64,000 nucleotides of DNA, from NCBI GenBank assembly GCA_910583765.1, contig CAJTYS010000006.1:67124-131123 (forward strand), read 5' to 3'. Of the stretch, positions 43,286 to 52,381 are shown one piece after another. Position numbers and translations under genes: made by a program. The notes beneath the pieces were generated by a model, which made no database searches, was not told the DNA's origin, and saw only the letters and a list, made by a program, of their open reading frames with translations. This DNA is from an uncultured Eubacteriales bacterium. GTDB lineage: Bacteria; Bacillota; Clostridia; Peptostreptococcales; Anaerovoracaceae. Within the stretch, counting starts at the first letter, position 1. Every line of letters begins with the position of its first letter.

Positions 43286-44050
43286 ATGGAATTTTCATTA
43301 AAAGGAAAAACAGCCATCGTAGTAGGCGGCAGCAAAGGCCTGGGATTCGGCATGGCCACAGGACTCGCGGAAGCGGGCGCAAACATTGTGCTGGTCAGCA
43401 GAAAGCAAGAGCAGCTGGATGTGGCGGCCGCGGAAATGACAAAGTTCACATCCAATGAAAACATTGTGGGCATGGCCGCGGACATCACGTCCCTGGACAA
43501 CATCAATAACCTGGTAAAAAAGGTGTGCGACAAGTTCGGGCAGATCGACATTCTCTTTAACGGTGCGGGAGTCAACAAACGGTTTCCGGCGCTGGAATTC
43601 ACGGAGGAAGATTGGGACACGGTTCAGGACACCCAGCTGAAATACGTATTTTTCATGTGCCAGGCAGTGGCAAAGCAAATGGTGGAAAAAGGGATCAAGG
43701 GCAAGATCATTAACATCGCCTCCCTCACCAGCGAACTGGGACTGCCCAACATGATCTCCTACTGCGCGGCAAAGGGGGCCATCGTGCAGATCACAAAGGC
43801 CATGGCCAACGAGTGGGCACAGTACGGCATCAACGTCAACGCCATTGGGCCTGGCTACTATAAAACAGAAATGACAGCGCCTTTATTCAAAGATCAACAG
43901 AGAAGAGCAGAGCTCTTTGCCAGGATCCCGCAAAAAAGATTCGGACTTCCTTCGGACCTGGCAGGCGCGGCAGTATTCTTGGCGTCCGAAGCGTCAGACT
44001 ATGTGACAGGCCAGGTGCTGTACGTGGACGGCGGATTCCTCTGCTGTTAA
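43286..44050 (+). CDS. Short-chain dehydrogenase/reductase
   Basis: 254 residues with all classical SDR elements: the cofactor motif GGSKGLGFGMA, NGAG, the catalytic Ser in IASLTSE, YCAAK (Tyr and Lys), and IGPGYYKTEMT. It resembles gluconate and 3-oxoacyl reductases. AGGAGG precedes the ATG. Lying with an MDR enzyme in one operon suggests two successive redox steps on the substrate before it becomes a C4 acid. Confidence 0.9.
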   Translation: MEFSLKGKTAIVVGGSKGLGFGMATGLAEAGANIVLVSRKQEQLDVAAAEMTKFTSNENIVGMAADITSLDNINNLVKKVCDKFGQIDILFNGAGVNKRFPALEFTEEDWDTVQDTQLKYVFFMCQAVAKQMVEKGIKGKIINIASLTSELGLPNMISYCAAKGAIVQITKAMANEWAQYGINVNAIGPGYYKTEMTAPLFKDQQRRAELFARIPQKRFGLPSDLAGAAVFLASEASDYVTGQVLYVDGGFLCC

Positions 44051-44114
44051 ATGAATTCGTTTTGGCGAAGCTTGAGATAAATCAAAAAAACTTATTACAA
44101 AGGAGAGAGCAAAC

Positions 44115-45551
44115 ATGATGAATGGAAAAGAGTACAAAGAAAGTTTAAGGAAAATCAAACCCATCATTTATTACATGGGCGAGAGGATCGACTGCGTGGT
44201 GGATCATCCAATGACAAAGCCCCACGTAAATTCCGCGGCAATGACTTACGAACTGGCCAGCGATCCGCTTTATGAAAACCTGATGACGGCCACTTCCCAC
44301 TTAACAGGGAAGAAAGTCAACCGTTTCACCCACATCCACCAGAGCACGGAAGACCTGGTGAACAAAGTAAAGATGATGAGAATGATCGCTCAGAAGACAG
44401 GCACTTGCTTCCAGAGATGCGTGGGCCTGGACGCAATGAACGCGACTTTCATCACTACATACAACATGGATAAAGAATATGGAACAGACTACCACAAACG
44501 GTTCACAGAATGGATGAAATACGTCCAGGAAAATGACCTGATGGTAGCGGGAGCTATGACAGACGTAAAGGGCGACAGGAGCAAAAAGCCTTCTGGTCAG
44601 TCAGACCCTGACCTGTTCACCCATGTTGTGGAAAAGAGAGAAGACGGCATTATTATCAGTGGCGCGAAAGCCCATATGACCGGTATGGCCAACTCTCACG
44701 AAATGCTGATTCTGCCGACCACAAACCTGCTGCCTGGAGACGAAGATTACGCTCTGGCATGCGCGGTTCCAGTAGACGCAGAAGGCGTGCTGCACATTTT
44801 CGGCAGACAGACAAATGACCAGAGAAGACTGCAGGGCGACCTGGACACTGGTAACTCGGAATACGCTATCGTAGGCGGCGAAACCCTCACTGTTTTGGAT
44901 CACGTATTCGTTCCTTGGGACAGAGTCTTCATGTGCGGCGAGATCAATTATGCGCAGGACTACGTAGCAAGATTCGCTGCGTACCACAGACAGAACTATG
45001 GCGGATGCAAAGTAGGAAACTCTGATGTGCTCATTGGCGCCACTTCCCTGATCGCCAAGATGAACGGGACAAACAAAGGCAGCCACATCAAAGACAAGCT
45101 CATCGAAATGGTGCACCTGGCAGAAACCATGTACTGCTGCTCACTGGCATGTTCCTATGAAGGTGTGAAGGAAGAAGCGGGCAGCTATTATGTCAATACC
45201 CTGCTGGCAAACGAAGTAAAACTCAACTGCACCAGAAACATGTACGAGATTTCCAGACTGGCTCATGACATCGCAGGCGGATTCATCGCCACTTTGCCTC
45301 ACGAATGGGATCTCAAATCAGAGGAAACAGGAAAGTACATCAGGAAATTCTTCGTGGGCAACGACCAGTACACCGCAGAAGACAGAATCAAGATCGCAAG
45401 GCTCCTGGAAAACATGTCCGGCGGCACGGCTCTGGCAGAATCCATGCACGGCGCTGGTTCTCCTCAGGCCATGAAGATCATGATCCTCAGAGAATCCAAC
45501 ATGGAACAGAAAGAAAAATTAGCAGCGTCATTGGCGCACGTTGAACTGTAA
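44115..45551 (+). CDS. abfD: 4-hydroxybutyryl-CoA dehydratase / vinylacetyl-CoA isomerase
   Basis: Converts 4-hydroxybutyryl-CoA to crotonyl-CoA by a radical mechanism using FAD and a [4Fe-4S] cluster. The 478 residues keep all cluster ligands known from the Clostridium aminobutyricum enzyme (C99, C103, H292, C299): here C98, C102, H291 and C298, in CFQRC and HRQNYGGC. These ligands separate it from the related flavin 4-hydroxyphenylacetate 3-monooxygenases. It also isomerises vinylacetyl-CoA. AGGAGAG precedes the ATG. It is oxygen-sensitive in known cases. Confidence 0.95.
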   Translation: MMNGKEYKESLRKIKPIIYYMGERIDCVVDHPMTKPHVNSAAMTYELASDPLYENLMTATSHLTGKKVNRFTHIHQSTEDLVNKVKMMRMIAQKTGTCFQRCVGLDAMNATFITTYNMDKEYGTDYHKRFTEWMKYVQENDLMVAGAMTDVKGDRSKKPSGQSDPDLFTHVVEKREDGIIISGAKAHMTGMANSHEMLILPTTNLLPGDEDYALACAVPVDAEGVLHIFGRQTNDQRRLQGDLDTGNSEYAIVGGETLTVLDHVFVPWDRVFMCGEINYAQDYVARFAAYHRQNYGGCKVGNSDVLIGATSLIAKMNGTNKGSHIKDKLIEMVHLAETMYCCSLACSYEGVKEEAGSYYVNTLLANEVKLNCTRNMYEISRLAHDIAGGFIATLPHEWDLKSEETGKYIRKFFVGNDQYTAEDRIKIARLLENMSGGTALAESMHGAGSPQAMKIMILRESNMEQKEKLAASLAHVEL

Positions 45552-45571
45552 ATCAGGGAGGAAATCGAAAA

Positions 45572-46753
45572 ATGAATGAAGTAGTAATCGTAGAAGGCGT
45601 GAGAACGGCCACAGGCTCATTCGGCGGCTCACTGAGCAAAACTCCAGCGGCCGTCCACGGCGCGGAATGCGTTAAAGCCTTGGTGGAACGGACCGGCATC
45701 AAACACGAAGACATCGATGAATTGATCATCGGCACCCACTTTCAGGCAGGCACCAAAGCCAACCCAGCCAGACAGTGCGGCATTTACGCGGGCCTTCCGG
45801 ACACCATTCCGGCTTTCACACCAAACAAGAACTGCGCCACGGCCATGAAAGCCATGCAGCTGGCGGCTCAGTCCATCCAGGTGGGCGACAACGAAGTGGT
45901 CATTGCCGGTGGATGCGAAACCATGAGCGCCATCCCATATATCCTGCCAAAAGCAAGATTCGGATACAGAATGGGGCCTGGAAAAATCGAAGACAGCATG
46001 CTCCATGACGGCCTGGTGGATCCGTTCATGAACTATCACATGGGCGTGACAGCGGAAAACGTGGCGGAAAAATGCGGCATCACCAGAGAAATGCAGGACC
46101 GCTTTGCGGTGAACAGCCATAACAAGGCAGAAAAAGCCTGGGCAGAAGGAAAATATGACAATGACATCGTCCCTATCACCCACAAAGTGAAGGGGAAGGA
46201 AGTGGTATTCGACCACGATGAAACATACAGAAAGGGAGCGACTTATGAAAAGTTCGCGGAACTAAAGCCGATTTTCAAAGAAGGCGGCACGGTTACTGCG
46301 GCCAACGCCTCCCCGATCAACGATGGCTCTTGCGTGCTGTTGATGATGTCAGCTGACAAAGCCAAGGCGCTGGGATACAAACCAATCGCCAAGTATATCG
46401 CGGCAACATCGACAGCGCTCTCTCCATCCATCATGGGGTACGCGCCAGTGAGCGCCATTGAAAAGCTGGAAAAGAAAACAGGCATCAGCAGAAACGAAGT
46501 GGGCCTGTACGAACTCAATGAAGCTTTCGCTGCGCAGGCAGCGGCCTGCGTGCAGGATCTGAAACTGGATCCAGAGATCGTCAACGTCAACGGCGGCGCA
46601 GTGGCTCTGGGCCACGCGGTAGGCTGCACAGGAGCCAGGATCAGCCTGACTCTCATGCGGGAGATGCAGAGAAGAGACGTGCAGTATGGTATCGCTTCCC
46701 TGTGCATCGGCGGCGGCCAGGCAATGGCAATGATGTTTGAACTGTGCAAATAA
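45572..46753 (+). CDS. thlA: Acetyl-CoA acetyltransferase (thiolase)
   Basis: Thiolytic cleavage of acetoacetyl-CoA to two acetyl-CoA, or the reverse. 393 residues; the acyl-enzyme Cys is in NKNCATAMKA, the His in NVNGGAVALGHAVGCTG and the second Cys in SLCIGGGQAM. It follows abfD by 20 bases with AGGGAGG. Together with Hbd and Crt it forms the oxidative C4 branch, and in this context cleavage towards acetyl-CoA is likely. Confidence 0.95.
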   Translation: MNEVVIVEGVRTATGSFGGSLSKTPAAVHGAECVKALVERTGIKHEDIDELIIGTHFQAGTKANPARQCGIYAGLPDTIPAFTPNKNCATAMKAMQLAAQSIQVGDNEVVIAGGCETMSAIPYILPKARFGYRMGPGKIEDSMLHDGLVDPFMNYHMGVTAENVAEKCGITREMQDRFAVNSHNKAEKAWAEGKYDNDIVPITHKVKGKEVVFDHDETYRKGATYEKFAELKPIFKEGGTVTAANASPINDGSCVLLMMSADKAKALGYKPIAKYIAATSTALSPSIMGYAPVSAIEKLEKKTGISRNEVGLYELNEAFAAQAAACVQDLKLDPEIVNVNGGAVALGHAVGCTGARISLTLMREMQRRDVQYGIASLCIGGGQAMAMMFELCK

Positions 46754-46775
46754 AGGGGTTTGGAGGATATCAAAA

Positions 46776-47630
46776 ATGGTTGTAAAGAAATTATTCGTTG
46801 TCGGTTCCGGAGCTATGGGCTCCGGAATCGCACAGACAGCAGCGACTCACGGCATCCAGGTGATCATGAATGACATCAGCCAGGAAGTCGTTGATAAGGG
46901 CTACGCGAAGATCAAAAAGAGCCTGGAAAAAGCAGTGACAAAAAACAGAATGACAGAAGAAGAAAAAGAGGCAGCATTAGGAAACCTGACAGTGACAGTC
47001 GCTTTGGAAGACGCAAAGGACGCTGACTTTGTCATTGAGGCGGCCACAGAAAACAGAGAGATCAAACTGGACATTTTCGCGAAGTTGGATCAGATTTGCA
47101 AGCCAGAAGCTATCCTGGCCTCCAACACTTCTTCCATTCCAATCACGGAAATCGCCGCGGCCACCCAAAGGCCGGAGCAAGTAGTAGGAACGCACTTCTT
47201 CAACCCAGTTCCAGCCATGAAGCTGCTGGAGCTGATCGTGGGTCATGTGACTTCTGATGAAACATTTAAAGCTGCGGAAGATCTGGGTAAAGCGCTGGAT
47301 AAAGTGACGGTGAAATCCATTGACAAAGGCGGTTTCGTGGTAAACAGACTCATCGACCCGTTCATCAATGAAGCGGTCTTCATGCTGGAAGAAGGCGTGG
47401 GCACAGCCGAAGACATTGACAACGGCTGCAAATTCGGACTCAATCACCCGATGGGACCATTGGCATTAGGCGATATGATCGGCTGGGACGTGATGCTGGC
47501 TGTCATGGAAGTGCTTTCCGCAGAATACGGCGATCCAAAATATAGGCCAGCCCCTCTCATGAGAAGGATGGTCAGAGCCGGACATTTAGGCGTGAAAACA
47601 GGCAGAGGCGTCTACACATACAACAAATAA
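46776..47630 (+). CDS. hbd: 3-hydroxybutyryl-CoA dehydrogenase
   Basis: NAD(P)-dependent oxidation of 3-hydroxybutyryl-CoA to acetoacetyl-CoA. 284 residues: Rossmann motif VGSGAMGSGIAQTAA, then ATENREIKLDIFAKLD, SNTSSIPITEIA with the catalytic His in GTHFFNPVP, and the C-terminal dimer domain. TTGGAGG at 46760-46766 selects ATG 46776; an upstream in-frame start at 46737 would lie inside the thiolase gene. Confidence 0.96.
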   Translation: MVVKKLFVVGSGAMGSGIAQTAATHGIQVIMNDISQEVVDKGYAKIKKSLEKAVTKNRMTEEEKEAALGNLTVTVALEDAKDADFVIEAATENREIKLDIFAKLDQICKPEAILASNTSSIPITEIAAATQRPEQVVGTHFFNPVPAMKLLELIVGHVTSDETFKAAEDLGKALDKVTVKSIDKGGFVVNRLIDPFINEAVFMLEEGVGTAEDIDNGCKFGLNHPMGPLALGDMIGWDVMLAVMEVLSAEYGDPKYRPAPLMRRMVRAGHLGVKTGRGVYTYNK

Positions 47631-47645
47631 ATGAGGTGAAAAGTG

Positions 47646-48425
47646 ATGGAATACAAAAATATCATCTTTGAAGTAAAAGAAGGCATCGGCTATGTGACCA
47701 TGAACAGGCCGAAGGCATTGAACGCATTGAACACAGAAGTGCTGACAGAACTGGATCATGTATTTCGGGAAATCGACAAAAATGAAGACGTGCAGGTAGC
47801 CATCGTCACTGGTGCGGGCCGCTCCTTCATCGCTGGTGCGGACATCGCCCAGATGAGCGACCTTAACGGAACAGAAGGACGGGACATGACCATCCAGGGA
47901 CAGCTGGTCATGGAGCTGATCGAATCCATTAACAAGCCAGTGATCGCAGCGGTCAACGGCTTTGCCCTGGGCGGCGGAAACGAACTGGCCATGGCCTGCG
48001 ATGTGCGTATTGCTTCGGAAAAGGCAAAGTTCGGCCAGCCAGAAGTCAATCTGGGGATCATCCCTGGCTACGGCGGCACCCAGCGTCTCCCTCGTCTGGT
48101 GGGAAAGGGCATGGCGAAAAAGCTCATCTACAGCGCAGAAATGATCGATGCCCAGGAAGCCTACCGGATCGGCTTGGTTCAGGAAGTAGTGCCTGCGGAA
48201 GAGCTGATGGCCGCAGCAGAAAAGCTGGCCAAGACCATCATGGAAAAAGCGCCAATCGCCATTAAGATGGCGAAAGTGGCCATCAACAATGGCCTGAACA
48301 CAGATCTGAAAACAGGCGTGCAGTTTGAAGCAGAATCCTACACCAGCACCTTCGTGTCAGAAGACAGAGTGGAAGGCATGAAAGCTTTCGTGGAAAAGCG
48401 CCCTGCACAGTTCAAGAACAAATAG
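47646..48425 (+). CDS. crt: Enoyl-CoA hydratase (crotonase)
   Basis: Hydrates crotonyl-CoA to 3-hydroxybutyryl-CoA. 259 residues with the oxyanion-hole segments AGADIAQM and ALGGGNELAMACD, and the catalytic Glu in FGQPEVNLGIIPGYGGTQ. ATG 47646 follows GAGGTG by seven bases; a GTG at 47643 is less likely. It is the last gene before the terminator, and links AbfD's product to Hbd. No acyl-CoA dehydrogenase/Etf genes are attached, so butyrate formation would need genes elsewhere. Confidence 0.96.
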   Translation: MEYKNIIFEVKEGIGYVTMNRPKALNALNTEVLTELDHVFREIDKNEDVQVAIVTGAGRSFIAGADIAQMSDLNGTEGRDMTIQGQLVMELIESINKPVIAAVNGFALGGGNELAMACDVRIASEKAKFGQPEVNLGIIPGYGGTQRLPRLVGKGMAKKLIYSAEMIDAQEAYRIGLVQEVVPAEELMAAAEKLAKTIMEKAPIAIKMAKVAINNGLNTDLKTGVQFEAESYTSTFVSEDRVEGMKAFVEKRPAQFKNK

Positions 48426-48564
48426 GCAGATCATGATCCTGCGGATCACATGCCTCCTTAATAATGCGTCATGTAGGGACGCGGCCAGCGTTCCTGCATG
48501 GTCCACAACATATGCAATGTACGAACCATAAATCATATACTTTGGCAAGTCCTTTCAAAGTACT

Positions 48565-48619
48565 GAAAACTGCCTGCTTTGGCTGATGATGATCAGCTGG
48601 AGCGGCAGTTTTTCGTTTT
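48565..48619 (+). terminator. Terminator of the C4 catabolic operon
   Basis: AAACTGCC with an inner TGGCTGA pairs with TCAGCTGG and GGCAGTTTTT, followed by CGTTTTT. The gap 48426-48564 shows no gene. Confidence 0.9.
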
Positions 48620-48698
48620 TGGAACCAGACGGCCTGAAACCGGCGATATTTGAGAAACTCGAAAATCATCGATTCTCCTGAAAAATGGAACCGCCCTA

Positions 48699-48763
48699 TT
48701 GAATTCTAAGCGGGGAAATGGTAAAATGCATACTATAAGTACGTATTTTATAAATAATACGTA
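48699..48763 (+). promoter_or_regulatory. Promoter and downstream palindromic operator
   Basis: TTGAAT (48699-48704), 17-base spacer, TAAAAT (48722-48727). Just downstream, TACGTATT (48740-48747) and AATACGTA (48756-48763) form a perfect inverted repeat with an 8-base centre, placed to block the start of transcription. Confidence 0.6.
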
Positions 48764-48807
48764 TTAAAAATATATGTTAGTTGTAAGAATACAGAAAGGA
48801 TAAAGAG

Positions 48808-50817
48808 ATGAAAAAGCAAAGAAAGACATGGAAAAAACGAATATTTGCTTCCCTGGTGGCAGTGTGCATGGTCTTCACGCTCCTGCCGGCCACAGCTATG
48901 GCGGCTGAGGGGACAGAAGGAAAGTTGGTCGTGGGTGTGAAAGCGGCTACGTCTACGCCTGCGCCGATGGATGGTGAACAGAATAAGTCTGAACGGGAAA
49001 ACTACCAACAGAACATGGCAGCAATAGAAGATGTCAAGTGGGATCCAGCTAACGACACTATTACTGTGACAGCTAACAGAAGCAAAATGGTTCCATATGA
49101 GGGCGGTGGCGGATGGAAAACATACTATGCCCTAGTCATGAACTTTAGAGCTGATATGCAGTTATTAAATGAAGACGAGGCGTGTGTTGTGGGCGATGAC
49201 AACTATGAGATTAATGAAACAAATGGCAAGGATATCTCTCAGGCAAAGGAATATGTGCCTTTGCTTCAGCAAGAAGAGTATAAGAAACCAATTGTTTTCT
49301 GGTTGAACGCAAAGGATGACACTCGTACATTTACGCTCAAATATACGGATCCTACTAGCAAGAAAGAAGAGACTCAACCAATCACGGTGAACATCAAAGA
49401 CACGTCGAAGTTGGTAAAGTCAGCGGTAGCAGCTGAGTCGACTCTTGCTGATGCAGCAGCAGCGGGAATGAGCGTAGGAGAATTAGAGAGCTATAAAGCC
49501 AACATGGGTGCAATCAAAGTGAACGCTGACAATTTGGCCAATGGGATCATTACGGTGACAGCTAATCGAAAAGCAATGGAAAGCTATCGCTATGGGCTTG
49601 CGGATGGACCTGCTGAAAACGTCAAGAAACAAAAACACTATGCGTTAGTGATGAAGATTGATTCTTTGAAGTCGGGTAGTACTTTTGAGGGCGAATTAAA
49701 TGATGAGGTGGCTAGGGCTGAAGGATGTGTGATTGACACGGTGAAGGGTTCGATTTTTATGCCGCCTGAAACGGAACCCACAGCATCTAAGACTGGATCT
49801 GATCCGCAGCCAATCGTTTTCTGGCTAGATGCGGAGCAGAACACAAGCAAAGTCACCTTATATAGAGAGATAACGCAGACCAAAGCAAGTTCTGGCGGTG
49901 CGGCTTCGGAAGGCAAGACGGGAGGCGATACCGAGAATCCAGAAGCAGAACAAGAAGTGGTTTATAGAGCGACCCAAGAAATCACGATAAACGTAGTGGA
50001 TTCCCCAGACTCCATAGAACCAACTATTACCCTAAATAAAACAAAGGCAACAATTAAAAAAGGTGATACCGTGGATTTAGAAGCCACAACGACACCTGAT
50101 GGTGCTGACATAATTTGGGAAAGTGACGATGCAGATGAAAGCGTAGTTATAGTAAGCCAGACTGGAAAGGTTGCAGGAGTAGGAGAAGGAGAGGCGACCA
50201 TCACCGCCAAAGTAACCACAGCAGGAGGAACGAAGGAAGCCACCTGCGACATCACCGTAATCGACAATAATTCATCCGGCACTGGCGGCACCACCCCAGG
50301 TGGCACCAATCCAGGCGTGTCCGGCGGCTCCAACGGCAGCAACTTGCCGCAGAACGCCGATATCGCACTGAACCAAGACACGGCGCTGATCTATGCGAAA
50401 GCAAAGACCCAGAACACTGTGCAGCTGAAAGCTGTTGTAGTTGGAAACAGCAGGATCGTGACTTGGAAATCCCTGAACCCACGGATTGCCACAGTCAAAA
50501 ATGGAAAAGTGACAGCCAAGAAAGCTGGCAAAGCCACTATCACGGCGACAGCCAACGGCGTTACAGCCAAATGCGTGGTCACAGTTAAGAACCCTACCAT
50601 AAAATTAGCGAAGGCGCGGGCCACGATCAAGAAAGGCAAGAAAGTAAGGATCAACGCCACAGCCACGCCAGCAAGCAAGATCAAATACAAATCCAACAAA
50701 AAGAAAGTCGCCACTGTGACAGCAAAAGGCGTAGTCAAAGGCAAGAAAAAAGGAACAGCTAAAATTACCGTGACCGCCAATGGCGTGAAGAAGACATTTA
50801 CTGTGAAAGTAAAATAA
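48808..50817 (+). CDS. Secreted protein with duplicated domain and bacterial Ig-like (Big_2) repeats
   Basis: 669 residues. Signal peptide about 1-33 ending AMA. Two copies of an unnamed domain (about 60-200 and 220-390) share NMxAI, IITVTANR/TITVTANR, YALVM and PIVFWL. A Big_2 domain follows near 405-490 (TLNKTKATIKKGDTVDLEATTT), then a Ser/Gly/Pro linker and two more Big_2-like repeats to the very basic end. There is no sortase motif or membrane anchor, so attachment may be by charge. The ATG follows AAAGGA. Confidence 0.85.
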   Translation: MKKQRKTWKKRIFASLVAVCMVFTLLPATAMAAEGTEGKLVVGVKAATSTPAPMDGEQNKSERENYQQNMAAIEDVKWDPANDTITVTANRSKMVPYEGGGGWKTYYALVMNFRADMQLLNEDEACVVGDDNYEINETNGKDISQAKEYVPLLQQEEYKKPIVFWLNAKDDTRTFTLKYTDPTSKKEETQPITVNIKDTSKLVKSAVAAESTLADAAAAGMSVGELESYKANMGAIKVNADNLANGIITVTANRKAMESYRYGLADGPAENVKKQKHYALVMKIDSLKSGSTFEGELNDEVARAEGCVIDTVKGSIFMPPETEPTASKTGSDPQPIVFWLDAEQNTSKVTLYREITQTKASSGGAASEGKTGGDTENPEAEQEVVYRATQEITINVVDSPDSIEPTITLNKTKATIKKGDTVDLEATTTPDGADIIWESDDADESVVIVSQTGKVAGVGEGEATITAKVTTAGGTKEATCDITVIDNNSSGTGGTTPGGTNPGVSGGSNGSNLPQNADIALNQDTALIYAKAKTQNTVQLKAVVVGNSRIVTWKSLNPRIATVKNGKVTAKKAGKATITATANGVTAKCVVTVKNPTIKLAKARATIKKGKKVRINATATPASKIKYKSNKKKVATVTAKGVVKGKKKGTAKITVTANGVKKTFTVKVK

Positions 50818-50893
50818 ACCGCTGCTTATCAAAGCGGGATAGGGCGGCGCTAGTACCGCCCAAAAGGACTACAAAGCGAAGATAAAGCTGAAG

Positions 50894-50928
50894 AGGACAG
50901 GATTTCAGAGCGTGATCCTGTCCTTTTC
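50894..50928 (+). terminator. Terminator of the Ig-like protein gene
   Basis: AGGACAGGAT (50894-50903) pairs with ATCCTGTCCT (50915-50924), followed by TTTC. Confidence 0.8.
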
Positions 50929-51012
50929 AGTTGATCTGAACCAGGTTTTGTGTTCATCTCCCCAAACCTTTCCCACAAATCTTTATTCACACAAATTTTA
51001 CATTCTACCCCC

Positions 51013-51041
51013 TTTTCATTTTCCCACAAATAGGATATACT
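51013..51041 (+). promoter_or_regulatory. Probable promoter of the CNNM-secA pair
   Basis: TATACT (51036-51041) is a good -10; TTTTCA (51013-51018) is a weak -35 at 17-base spacing. Confidence 0.45.
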
Positions 51042-51094
51042 AAGATATTAATAACTTTAACAGATTTCAGATATTTTGGAGGAAATAATTTAAC

Positions 51095-52375
51095 ATGGAA
51101 AGCCACATAATTGTGGACATCATTGCGATCATTGTTCTCGTCATGTTGTCCGCGTATTTTTCAGCAACAGAAACCGCGTTCACCTCGCTGAACCGGATCC
51201 GAGTCAAGAACATGGCAGGAGAAGGAAACAAGCGGGCGGAGCTGGTTTTACGGCTGGAAGAAAATTATGATAAACTGCTCACCACGATTCTCATTGGAAA
51301 CAATATCGTCAACATCTCCATGACCGCCATCGCTACGGTCCTCTTTGTAGAGTTGTTTGGAGCTTACGGTCCGACATTGTCAACGGTGGTCATCACCATC
51401 GTGGTTCTGATTTTCGGAGAGATTTCACCCAAAAACATTGCCAAAGAATCAGCAGAAAACTTTTCCATGTTTTCTGCGCCAGTGATTCGGATCCTCATGG
51501 TATTGCTGACTCCCATCAATTTTCTGTTCACAAAATGGCAGGGCATGCTGGCCCGTCTGTTCAACCTGGAAGACGACCGGACGATCACAGAAAACGAACT
51601 GCTGACCATTGTGGAAGAGGCAGAGACGATAGGCGGCATTGACAACGAGCAGAGCGAACTGATTCAAAACGCCATTGAATTCAACGAACTAGAGGCGTCT
51701 GACGTATTGACCCCCAGGGTGGACATGGAAGCCATCGAAGTTTCTGAATCAAAGGAAGAGGTGGCAACGCTGTTCAAAAAGACAGGCTTTTCCCGCCTGC
51801 CAGTTTATGAAGATGACATTGACAAGATCATGGGTGTCCTGAATCAAAAGGATTTCCATAACTATATCGCAGGGACCAGCAAGAACATTTCCGACTACGT
51901 GATGCCAGTGGTTTTCGTGGCTGGCAGCATCAAAGTGCCCGCTCTTTTGAAAAAAATGCAGCAGATGAAAACCCACATGGCCATTGTGATCGATGAATAC
52001 GGCGGCACAGAGGGTCTGGTCACCATGGAAGACATGATCGAAGAGCTGGTAGGTGAGATTTATGACGAGCACGACGCGGTCATGTCCCAGGAAATCATCC
52101 CTCTGCAGAACGGCAGCTATCGGGTAAAATGCAACGCCAGCATCGCCAAGGTGTTGGATTTCTTTGATATTGAAGAGGACATGGACGTGCAGACCGTCAA
52201 CGGATGGGTCGTGGTCCAGCTGGACAAGCTGCCGGTGAAAAACGACACCTTCCAGCAGCAGATCGAAGATAAATTATTGAAAGTCCGGGTAACAAAGGCA
52301 GATGACCGCAAAGCGTTGGAGATCAACTTAATTGTGGAAGAAATAGAAAATGAAGAAGAAAAGAAAGGGGAATAA
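51095..52375 (+). CDS. CNNM/CorC-family membrane protein with CBS pair
   Basis: 426 residues: a CNNM-type membrane domain (about 1-180, with FSATETAFTSLNRIRVKN and FGEISPKNIAKE), a pair of CBS domains (about 205-330, LTPRVDMEAIEV and GGTEGLVTMEDMIEELVGEI) and a CorC/HlyC C-terminal domain. Relatives are linked to Mg2+ or Co2+ efflux and were once called hemolysins; the transported ion is not certain. GGAGGA precedes the ATG. Six bases separate it from secA. Confidence 0.92.
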   Translation: MESHIIVDIIAIIVLVMLSAYFSATETAFTSLNRIRVKNMAGEGNKRAELVLRLEENYDKLLTTILIGNNIVNISMTAIATVLFVELFGAYGPTLSTVVITIVVLIFGEISPKNIAKESAENFSMFSAPVIRILMVLLTPINFLFTKWQGMLARLFNLEDDRTITENELLTIVEEAETIGGIDNEQSELIQNAIEFNELEASDVLTPRVDMEAIEVSESKEEVATLFKKTGFSRLPVYEDDIDKIMGVLNQKDFHNYIAGTSKNISDYVMPVVFVAGSIKVPALLKKMQQMKTHMAIVIDEYGGTEGLVTMEDMIEELVGEIYDEHDAVMSQEIIPLQNGSYRVKCNASIAKVLDFFDIEEDMDVQTVNGWVVVQLDKLPVKNDTFQQQIEDKLLKVRVTKADDRKALEINLIVEEIENEEEKKGE

Positions 52376-52381
52376 AAGACT

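Noticed and set aside
44115..45551. 4-hydroxyphenylacetate 3-monooxygenase
   Set aside because: The protein is in the same superfamily, but all four iron-sulfur ligands specific to 4-hydroxybutyryl-CoA dehydratase are present.
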